From: Eubacteriales Family XIII. Incertae Sedis bacterium
GTDB lineage: Bacteria > Bacillota > Clostridia > Peptostreptococcales > Anaerovoracaceae
DNA length: 36,404 nucleotides
NCBI GenBank assembly: GCA_031261345.1
Contig: JAISKC010000089.1
Location: 1-36,404, forward strand
Direction: 5' to 3'
Positions 1-6,901 of the stretch are shown one piece after another. Position 1 is the stretch's first letter. Every line of letters begins with the position of its first letter. The notes beneath the pieces are model-generated. The model was not told the origin of the DNA. It did no database searches and worked only from the letters and a program-made list of their open reading frames with translations. The translations under genes and the position numbers were made by a program.

Positions 1-1710
1 TTCTATCGTTGTAAATTTGAATATTTAGATTTTTCGCTTCCAAGTAACATAAAAACAATTGGTCAATATGCATTTTCTCTCAATAATTTTACAAACTACA
101 CTCTCGTAGTTCCTCCGAGCTTGGAAGAAATAGAAGAAGGTGCATTTCTTGAATCAAAACTTGGTGGAGTTGATTTTTCCAATGCGAGTGGACTAATTTC
201 AATAAAAGAAAATGGATTTAGAGGTTGTCACAGTCTGACTGGTACACTCACGTTGCCTGAAAATCTTACTACAATTGGAGAAGCTGCCTTTATGGATACA
301 GGATATACAGGAGTCGATTTTTCAAAGGCTGTGAAATTAACAAATGTAGATGATTGTATATTTGGTGATGGTAACAAATATTCTGGTCAAATAACACAAA
401 TCACATTTGGTTCTTCGATACCTGCAGATAGTTTTTCCGCTGATACATTTAAAGGTATCCCGACTGGTGGTGTAGTATTTTGTCCTGCTGGTACGTCTGA
501 AGCGGCAAGTTCTTTTGTAGCCACTTATCTCACGAGTCAAGGTATTACCGGCTGGAGTGTTTACACAGCACTTGATGTTGATGTAAATTCTATTCCCGAG
601 TCTATCGTGGGCGAGGCAATTGAAGAAGTTAATATTATATCCTCCGTGCTCGGCGGCACACCACCGTTGGTTTCCTGTGAATTGGTAGGTGGTAGTTTGC
701 CATTAGGACTTACCTTCTCACCTGATGGCAAAGTTTCTGGCACCCCTACGGAAATCACACCTGCAGGTGAAATCACTGTCAAAGTTACGGACAGCGGATC
801 TGGCAACCTCAATCAGAGCAAGTCAATAGTCGTGCCCTATGGAAAAGTCAGGGCGTTGGGTTCTGATGCCACACTTGTGTCCTATGAGCTCGGCGGCGTG
901 AGCGGCTCTACGGCTGAGGCACTTGGCACTCCTGCGGCAACATATAATGATGTTGCGATTTCGGCAGGTGCTGTTACTCTCACTAGCGCACAGGCGAAAA
1001 ATGCCAATTTCATCGCAACACCGACCGACGAAACTGCGACGCTTGAGTATGCCTATACGGCTACAGATACCGAGCCTTCGTTTGGAGCTTGGACGCCTCG
1101 GACAATAGCGAACGACAGCTATGTATGGGTGAAAGTGACTGCAGAAGACGGAAACACACTCATTTACAAGATAAAGGTGACGGTCACGGGTGCAAGTCAA
1201 CCTGTGATTCCTGACCACCATATCATTTTCCATTCGCACGATAGCGCATATGGCGGAAAAGATGGACTGACAGCTTTTGGTGAAGATGTGGTCGTCGAAT
1301 TCGAGGGCGATTTCGATACTGTGCAGTCATTTAATTTCGACGATGAAGACTACAATCTTTCTGCATACAAGGACGATAAAACACCTCGCACTATAACTGA
1401 AGAAGACGGCAATGTGATTGGCAGTATCACTCAGGGAAGTGCTGTTGTTACGCTCTATTCGTCATTTGCTGACAGGCTCGAGAACGGTACGTATGAGCTT
1501 CAGGTTTGGTTTGACGACAGCATTGTTGGAGACGATGCAACAGCGGGTATAGCAGAGATTGTCGTGCAGCGCGATGGCAGCGTGGTGCCTGTAGATGGAG
1601 GCACGAAGACTGGAGATGAGGCAAGTCTGAATTTGTTTCTCACAATTGGCGGAATATCATTATTGATGTTGATCGCTTTGATTGTTTATAGACGGAAGGT
1701 GTTGGCGTAG
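1..1710 (+). CDS. BspA-like LRR surface protein, 5' end missing
   Basis: The frame is open from base 1, so the gene begins before the window; the first internal TTG/ATG codons are not the real start. The N-terminal part carries BspA-type (LRR_5) leucine-rich repeats with motifs such as LPENLTTIGEAAF and FSKAVKLTNV. A putative Ig-like (He_PIG type) segment follows, with SLPLGLTFSPDGKVSGTP, then a cadherin-like segment ending VKVTAEDGNTLIYKIKVTV. Next comes a domain opening DHHIIFHSHD, and finally a hydrophobic helix with an RRK tail after GTKTGDE, resembling a sortase sorting signal without the LP. The product should be exported and held at the wall or membrane, probably as an adhesin; the function is inferred from architecture only. 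The middle and C-terminal parts are nearly identical to parts of the next two paralogues, pointing to duplication or gene conversion. Confidence 0.85.
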   Translation, partial: FYRCKFEYLDFSLPSNIKTIGQYAFSLNNFTNYTLVVPPSLEEIEEGAFLESKLGGVDFSNASGLISIKENGFRGCHSLTGTLTLPENLTTIGEAAFMDTGYTGVDFSKAVKLTNVDDCIFGDGNKYSGQITQITFGSSIPADSFSADTFKGIPTGGVVFCPAGTSEAASSFVATYLTSQGITGWSVYTALDVDVNSIPESIVGEAIEEVNIISSVLGGTPPLVSCELVGGSLPLGLTFSPDGKVSGTPTEITPAGEITVKVTDSGSGNLNQSKSIVVPYGKVRALGSDATLVSYELGGVSGSTAEALGTPAATYNDVAISAGAVTLTSAQAKNANFIATPTDETATLEYAYTATDTEPSFGAWTPRTIANDSYVWVKVTAEDGNTLIYKIKVTVTGASQPVIPDHHIIFHSHDSAYGGKDGLTAFGEDVVVEFEGDFDTVQSFNFDDEDYNLSAYKDDKTPRTITEEDGNVIGSITQGSAVVTLYSSFADRLENGTYELQVWFDDSIVGDDATAGIAEIVVQRDGSVVPVDGGTKTGDEASLNLFLTIGGISLLMLIALIVYRRKVLA

Positions 1711-1740
1711 GCTGTCGGCAGAAAACTGTGAATGTGAAGT

Positions 1741-1854
1741 GGATTGCGGATCAGGTCCGCAATGACAATTAAGGTGGTCCGCAATGACAATTAAGGTGGT
1801 CCGCAATGACAATTAGGGTGGTCCGCAATGACAATTGGGGTGGTCCGCAATGAC
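1741..1854. repeat. 22-bp tandem repeat derived from dispersed palindromic element
   Basis: A copy of the dispersed element (GGATTGCGGATCAGGTCCGC, then AATGACA) at 1741-1767 runs into direct repeats with a 22-bp period starting at 1754, 1776, 1798 and 1820, plus a partial unit at 1842. Each unit begins GGTCCGCAATGACAATT and units differ only at the last few bases. The array lies in the gap between two surface-protein genes. There are no spacers, so it is not CRISPR. It looks like tandem expansion of one arm of the palindrome and should be length-unstable. Confidence 0.9.
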
Positions 1855-1896
1855 TGCACTTTAAATTGTATCTTTGAAAAATTTGTATATTTGTGT

Positions 1897-1924
1897 TCCA
1901 ATTGTAGAAATTTTGGTTTATAAT
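1897..1924 (+). promoter_or_regulatory. Possible promoter of the 1992 gene
   Basis: TATAAT at 1919-1924 lies 67 bases before the ATG. A weak -35 candidate, TTCCAA, sits at 1897-1902 with 16-base spacing. The -10 is convincing by itself; the -35 is not. Confidence 0.35.
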
Positions 1925-1991
1925 CATAGGAAAGCCATAGGGAGTATATGTGGCAATCTACAATTTTATTCAATTTGGGGAGGATTATTTG

Positions 1992-4900
1992 ATGATAAAA
2001 AACATGAAAGCGAACGCGCATAGAACATCTGTTCTGGGGGGGGGTGCTACCTCTATAGACTAAATCTACTCCGACATAAATTTCTTTCAATCTTTATTTC
2101 TATTATTCTTTGCCTTTCATTATTTATATCATATACACCGATACAGGCTCACGCAGAAGTTACACTTGGCACTTGGACGGATACGTCTGGTGTATCAGAT
2201 GTCAATTACGAGATTTTTGACGATGGTGGAAATAGGTATGCTGTGGTGACAGGGCCCAATTCATATACCGGAGTCCTGACCGTACCAGCTACAATAACTA
2301 TTAATGGAGGTAATATAGGTGGTGGCACAGTAAGCTCTGCCAACTACGGCACTTATCCTGTCACTGAGATAGGATATCAAGCATTTTACTATGGTGGTCG
2401 TATAACCGGAGTTAGTTTGTCTGATGCGACCAACCTTCGTATTATTCGAGAGGGAGCATTTCATAATTGTTATAATTTAGGAGGTATTCTCAAAATACCT
2501 CCGAGTCTGGAAACAATAGAAGATCGCGCATTTAACGATACCTCCATAAAGGAACTTGATTTGTCAAATGCGAGTAAACTGACCTCAATAGGTATCAATG
2601 CATTTTTGGCGTGCATATATCTGACGGGTACAATCACGTTGCCCGAAAATCTTACCACGATTGGAAAAGGTGCCTTTGCCTACGATATTATGTCAGGAAT
2701 CGATTTTTCGAGGGCCAACAAGCTAACCTATGTCGGTCCGGATATGTTTTTCTATAAAGACGGGGCTTCTCCAATAGTGCAAATCACATTTGGTTCTTCT
2801 ATACCCACCAACAGTTTTCAGAACGATACATTTCGGTATATTAGGAATAATGGTGTAGTATTTTACCCTTGGGATACAGGAGATCCGACACCATATCAGA
2901 ATTTTGTAGCCACTTATCTTACGAGTCAAGGTGTTAGCGGTTGGACTGTTTTCATGGAACTTGATGTTGGTGCAAATTCTATTCCCGAGTCTATTGTTGG
3001 CGAGGAGATTGAAGAAGTTGATATTGTAGCGTCCTTACACGGTGGTACACAACCATTGGTTTCTTATACATTGGCAGGAGGTAGTTTGCCATTAGGACTT
3101 ACTCTTTCACCTGAGGGCAAGGTTTCAGGCACCCCTACGCAAATCACACCTGCAGGGGAGATTACCGTCATAGTTACTGACAGCGGGGCAGGCAACTTCA
3201 ATCAGAGCAAGTCAATAGTCGTGCCCTATGGAGAAGTCAAGGCGTTGGGTTCTGATGCTACACTTGTGTCCTACGAGCTTGGCGGTGTGAGCGGCTCTAC
3301 GGCTGAGGCACTTGGCACTCCTGCGGCTACATATAATGATGTTGCGATTTCGGCAGGTGCCGTTACTCTCACGGGCGCACAGGCGAAAAATGCCAATTTC
3401 ATCGCAACACCGACCGACGAAACTGCGACGCTTCAGTATGCCTATACGGCTACCGATACCGAGCCTTCGTTTGGGACTTGGACACCTCGGACAATAGCGA
3501 ACGACGGCTATGTATGGGTGAAAGTGACGGCGGAAGACGGAAACACGCTCATTTACAAGATAAAGGTGACTGTGACCAAGTCCGGCGGCGGCGATCCGGC
3601 TGTCGATCACCATATCATCAAACATTCTCACGACAAGAATTATAAAGGCAAGGATGGACTGACGGCATTTGGCGATGATGTGGTCGTTGAGTTTGCAGGC
3701 GAATTAAAGGGAGACGATGGCGTGACGACGTTTGTGTTCAATGAGAAGGAATACAAACTTTCAGATGTAGACTCAGAAACATCAATCGCTATTACCGATT
3801 TGACGGGAGCCAATGCTGGCAGTATCACAAATGGCAAAGTTGGGACACAGTTTGCAACGTTGGCTGAGCAGAACGAAAGCATAGTCTTGACGCTCCCTGC
3901 GGATTTCGCGGACAGGCTTGAGAACGGCACGCACGAGATGCAGGTTTGGTTCGCTGACAGCACAACAGGAGATAAGTCCACAGCGGGCGTAGCAACTATT
4001 GTAGTCAGCAGGAAAGGCGAAGTAAAGCCGCTGCCAATTCCGCCACTATACGGCGGAGATACGCCTAGGAGCGGAGCTACGCCGAAAACAGGCGACGGAA
4101 CAAACATTTTGCTGATGCTTGCGTTAGCAGGATTAGCTGTAGCAACATTATTGTCAATGAGAGCGAAACGAAGCAATCAGGGAAACAGAAAATTTAAGGA
4201 GGATTATTCAATGTTAAACAAATTTACGGCACAGACGGTTGGGAGAACTCAATCCGCAAGAACATCTGCTTCGATCTTTATTTCTATTATTCTCTGCCTT
4301 TCATTACTCATAACATTCATACCAAAGCTGACGAGTTCTTCGTTTGCTGATGATAGTGGTATAGAGACATTGCCAAATCCTTTGGTGGTAGCGGGGAGCC
4401 CTGCCGCTGATGGCAAAGGCTATACCGATGCGGTAGATTATCCTGACGATGGCTCAAAACCCCACCCTGCAGGTCCCAATTTAGGAGACTCAACCATTGT
4501 CAATTTCGCCGGTCATGAGTGGATTGTGATCGGATGGGATGGCAATGGCGTGGCAGCAGCAGCGGACACAGCTACATTGCTTCTTTCGAATGCAACTGAA
4601 GAAAGCATTTTCAGTGATAAGTCTAGCGAATACAATGAATCGACATTACAAACTTCAATCAATTCATTCTATACTGCTTTCCCAGAAAAGGAAAAGGCAA
4701 CAACCATAGTAAAACCGCGCACCCTTTCTGGAGACAGCGGTAACTCCAGAATAGTGGAGTCTACTGGAGCTTTAGGGAACACTAACAGTCTTTCTTCTGT
4801 ACGTGTTGGTGAAGGTAGTAACGATAAGTATGTAGATCAGCATACCGGTGTTAGTGAAAATGCTACGTTCGACTGGTATGCCTACGATGTTTACAGGAAA

Positions 4901-6415
4901 GCTAATGGCTACAACGGAACTTTTAACCCCGATAATGTTGCAGGTGTTGGAAATGTGGCAAATCAAGCACTATGGCCACTATCTTTAGCAGAGGCGTCAC
5001 TTCTCGATCCGAGTATCAGAGCAAACGCAAATTATTGGTGGCTTCGTTCTCCCGGGGTCTCAGGTACCTATGTCGCGAGCGTGCGTAGTACTGGTCGTGT
5101 CGATTCTACTAGTCCAATTATTAATTCGAGCAACATATACGTTCGTCCCGCTTTTAATTTGAATCTTGAGTCTGTCGTCTTAACATCAGCTGTTACCGGT
5201 GGCAAATCTGCTCTCGGTGACGGTCTTACATTGACGGAGACTCCGAGCGGAAAATTGAAATTCACGTTTAAGGATGATACGAATCTACATCTTGCAGTAT
5301 CTGCTGCAAGTCGCATTGTTAAATCCGGAGAGACAGTGAATATTGACTACACAGTAGCAGAAACAGGTCCGGATAGATATGTTTCTGCTGTGATAGTAGA
5401 TAAAATTGGCAATACAATATTCTACGGAAAATTGGTTGACCTTTCTTCTGCTGGATCAAAAGGCACAGCGACATTCACCGTTCCTACAGCTCTGGGAGAA
5501 GACGACTACACCCTTCGAATATTTAATGAAGAAATAGGCGGAGATACATTTAGTGACTTCGCTAGCACACCTGTTGACATTCCTATGACCGTGAACAATT
5601 CCCCTGATACCACTGCGCCAACTCTTACGGCGGGCGCTGTCTCCCGCACGAGCGATGCGGAGGCCACGGTGAAGTTTTCGAGCGATGAAGCGGGAACTCG
5701 CTATTATCAGATTGATGGTGACGTGCCAACTGCCACTGCACTTGCAGAAGATGAAACGAATAAAGATAATATGATACTTGGCGAGAATACTATCAATTTG
5801 AATAATCTCACGCCCGGCGCACACACGATTTATATAGCCGGAGATGATGAGAATAGAAACGTGAGCAATTTGCTGACGATTGCTATTCCGGCTTTTGGTG
5901 CTCAGTCAGAGAAGCCTGACCATCATATCATTTTCCATTCGCACGATAGCGCATATGGTGGGAAAGATGGACTGACAGCTTTTGGTGAAGACGTGGTTGT
6001 CGAATTCAAGGGTGATTTCGATACTGTGCAGTCATTCAATTTCAACGATGAAGGCTACAATCTTTCCGCATACAAGGACGATAAAACGCCTCGCACTATA
6101 ACCGAAGAAGACGGCAATGTGATTGGCAGTATCACTCAGGGAAGTGCTGTTGTTACGCTCTCTTCGTCCTTTGCTGACAGGCTCGAGAACGGCACGCATG
6201 AGCTTCAGGTTTGGTTTGACGATAGCATTGTTGGAGACGATACAACAGCGGGAATAGCGGAGATTGTCGTGCAACGCGATGGCGGTGTGGTGCCTGTAGG
6301 TGGAGGCACGAAGACCGGAGATGAGGCAAGTCTGAATTTGTTCCTCACAATTGGCGGAATATCGTTATTGATGTTGATCGCATTGATTGTTTATAGGCGG
6401 AAGGTGCTGGCATAG
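1992..6415 (+). CDS. Phase-variable BspA-like surface protein fused in frame to a second surface protein (off by one G)
   Basis: ATG 1992 follows GGGGAGGA (1977-1984). As written, this frame passes into nine G (2036-2044) and stops at TAA 2061. The long frame starts just after the tract and stays open to 6415, without an ATG or TTG before a GTG at 2243, which would leave out the signal peptide. One added G joins them into a 1474-residue protein: basic start, Gly-Gly-Gly at 16-18, signal peptide core SIFISIILCLSLF, BspA-type leucine-rich repeats, He_PIG-like Ig segment, cadherin-like segment, DHHIIKHSHD domain, then the anchor-like TPKTGD, a hydrophobic helix and RAKR. Instead of stopping there, the frame runs through the RBS and ATG of the next paralogue (4211). 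I read it as two ancestral genes now in one frame, the first switched by the G tract. Alternatives are a sequencing error at the homopolymer, or a decaying gene. Confidence 0.7.
2036..2044 (+). repeat. Poly-G tract (9 G) in the signal-peptide coding region
   Basis: Nine consecutive G occur in codons 15-18 after ATG 1992. The tract lies in a ~53-bp segment (about 2032-2084) absent from the otherwise similar 5' end of the paralogue at 4211: both share AGAACATCTG before it and TC(A/G)ATCTTTATTTCTATT after it. With 10 G the segment is 54 bp, exactly 18 codons, and the downstream frame is restored. It is a candidate slipped-strand switch. Confidence 0.8.
4153..4179 (+). repeat. Degenerate copy of dispersed palindromic element at surface-protein junction
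   Basis: The bases TTGTCAATGAGAGCGAAACG followed by AAGCAATC resemble the copy at 24246 (GTCATTGCAAGTGTAACGAAGCAATC), differing at a few positions. They encode the basic tail LSMRAKRSNQ after the hydrophobic anchor of the upstream protein. Its arrival may have removed the original stop and created the fused frame. The identity is imperfect, so this is tentative. Confidence 0.4.
4211..6415 (+). CDS. DUF6273-type surface protein with own RBS and signal peptide (second half of fused frame)
   Basis: AAGGAGG at 4196-4202 precedes ATG 4211 by eight bases, and the leader matches that of the 1992 gene, so a separate 734-residue protein can be made from here. The signal peptide has a core SASIFISIILCLSLLITFIP and a cut near SSFADD. 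A DUF6273-like region follows, with HEWIVIGWDGNG early and YWWLRSPG with VRPAFNLNLE late (about residues 95-325). Then come a beta-rich segment often seen after DUF6273, a short chitobiase-like segment, the DHHIIFHSHD domain, and a GTKTGDE-hydrophobic-RRK anchor. The last ~170 residues are nearly identical to the protein ending at 1710. An out-of-frame TAA (4195-4197) overlaps the RBS, suggesting that the upstream gene once stopped there. The role is probably adhesion or surface display; no enzyme motif is visible. Confidence 0.75.
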   Translation: MLNKFTAQTVGRTQSARTSASIFISIILCLSLLITFIPKLTSSSFADDSGIETLPNPLVVAGSPAADGKGYTDAVDYPDDGSKPHPAGPNLGDSTIVNFAGHEWIVIGWDGNGVAAAADTATLLLSNATEESIFSDKSSEYNESTLQTSINSFYTAFPEKEKATTIVKPRTLSGDSGNSRIVESTGALGNTNSLSSVRVGEGSNDKYVDQHTGVSENATFDWYAYDVYRKANGYNGTFNPDNVAGVGNVANQALWPLSLAEASLLDPSIRANANYWWLRSPGVSGTYVASVRSTGRVDSTSPIINSSNIYVRPAFNLNLESVVLTSAVTGGKSALGDGLTLTETPSGKLKFTFKDDTNLHLAVSAASRIVKSGETVNIDYTVAETGPDRYVSAVIVDKIGNTIFYGKLVDLSSAGSKGTATFTVPTALGEDDYTLRIFNEEIGGDTFSDFASTPVDIPMTVNNSPDTTAPTLTAGAVSRTSDAEATVKFSSDEAGTRYYQIDGDVPTATALAEDETNKDNMILGENTINLNNLTPGAHTIYIAGDDENRNVSNLLTIAIPAFGAQSEKPDHHIIFHSHDSAYGGKDGLTAFGEDVVVEFKGDFDTVQSFNFNDEGYNLSAYKDDKTPRTITEEDGNVIGSITQGSAVVTLSSSFADRLENGTHELQVWFDDSIVGDDTTAGIAEIVVQRDGGVVPVGGGTKTGDEASLNLFLTIGGISLLMLIALIVYRRKVLA

Positions 6416-6433
6416 CGATTTCGCCACAGATAT

Positions 6434-6463
6434 TTGAGTAAAGAGCACCACTTGTGGTAAAAT
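6434..6463 (+). promoter_or_regulatory. Promoter of tRNA-Arg
   Basis: TTGAGT (6434-6439) and TAAAAT (6458-6463) are 18 bases apart and lie about 22 bases before the tRNA. They fit a sigma-70/SigA promoter. Confidence 0.55.
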
Positions 6464-6485
6464 ACCAATGTTAAGCAGTAGGTAT

Positions 6486-6562
6486 GCGCCATTAGTTCAG
6501 ATGGATAGAACATTGGCCTCCGAAGCCAAAGATCAGGCGTTCGAGTCGCCTATGGCGTACCA
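6486..6562 (+). tRNA. tRNA-Arg (anticodon CCG)
   Basis: A 77-base cloverleaf. The acceptor arm GCGCCAT pairs with ATGGCGT (first pair G-T), discriminator A, and CCA is encoded at 6560-6562. The D arm holds AGTTCAGATGGATAGAA. The anticodon stem TTGGC/GCCAA encloses CTCCGAA, giving anticodon CCG, which reads CGG (arginine). The T arm holds GTTCGAGTC. It has its own promoter upstream and terminator downstream, so it is a single-gene unit between surface-protein genes. Confidence 0.95.
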
Positions 6563-6569
6563 CAGACTT

Positions 6570-6616
6570 AAAATCCGAACGCAGTTCCCTATGGGGACGC
6601 TTTCGGATTTTTTTCA
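6570..6616 (+). terminator. Rho-independent terminator after tRNA-Arg
   Basis: AAAATCCGAA (6570-6579) pairs with TTCGGATTTT (6602-6611), followed by further T. The loop contains a small GTTCCC/GGGGAC stem. Confidence 0.8.
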
Positions 6617-6660
6617 CTCTTTTCAACATTTTTTGCAAAATAGTGTTTAAATTCTGAATA

Positions 6661-6676
6661 ATTGGGTATATATATT
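6661..6676 (+). promoter_or_regulatory. Leader/promoter motif shared with the 35705 gene
   Basis: ATTGGGTATATATAT at 6661-6675 recurs exactly at 35641-35655. Both copies lie upstream of secreted-protein genes with poly-G tracts and both follow a GCAAAATA sequence. The rest of the 6617-6838 gap is AT-rich with no other gene seen; TTTGCAAAC and a run of TAATAATAA occur in it. The role is unknown; a common promoter or regulator site is possible. Confidence 0.4.
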
Positions 6677-6838
6677 ATATAAGCATATTCTTTTGCAGTT
6701 CGTTTGCAAACAGAAAAGTGCAGCAAGATAATAGATTGCCACTTTTAGTCATTAGCAAGGTGATTGATAATAATAAATAGCAAAGAAAGTGTTAATCAGT
6801 ATAATTTTTAGCACAATATTGGGGGAGAGGAGAAAGTA

Positions 6839-6901
6839 ATGGGAATCAACAAAATGATAAATAGAATGTCAAAATATGGAAACGGGGGGGGTATTTCATG
6901 A
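6839..6901 (+). CDS. 20-codon frame with poly-G tract ending at ATGA of the next gene
   Basis: GGGGGAGAGGAG (6821-6832) precedes ATG 6839. The frame encodes MGINKMINRMSKYGNGGGIS and stops at TGA 6899, overlapping ATG 6898 as ATGA. With one more G the frame would instead continue into the long gene, giving it 20 extra N-terminal residues including the Gly-Gly-Gly at 16-18. It is thus either the true 5' end of the large gene (tract one G short) or a leader frame whose translation feeds ribosomes to ATG 6898. Confidence 0.55.
   Translation: MGINKMINRMSKYGNGGGIS
6884..6891 (+). repeat. Poly-G tract (8 G) at the start of a surface-protein gene
   Basis: Eight consecutive G lie six bases before ATG 6898 and inside the frame from ATG 6839. 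The tract could vary in length to change the reading frame. It could also act as a G-rich, SD-like sequence for ATG 6898. Confidence 0.75.

Noticed and set aside
1754-1854. Possible CRISPR array
   Set aside because: The units are directly adjacent with no spacers and derive from a dispersed palindrome.
2243-2245. GTG as start of the long surface-protein frame
   Set aside because: It has no RBS and would remove the signal peptide, which is encoded in the same frame upstream.
3640-4176. 178-codon minus-strand frame
   Set aside because: Mirror of the surface-protein coding sequence; low-complexity Ser/Pro/Ala product without features.
6468-6650. 60-codon frame over the tRNA
   Set aside because: It spans tRNA-Arg and its terminator, so it is not a gene.
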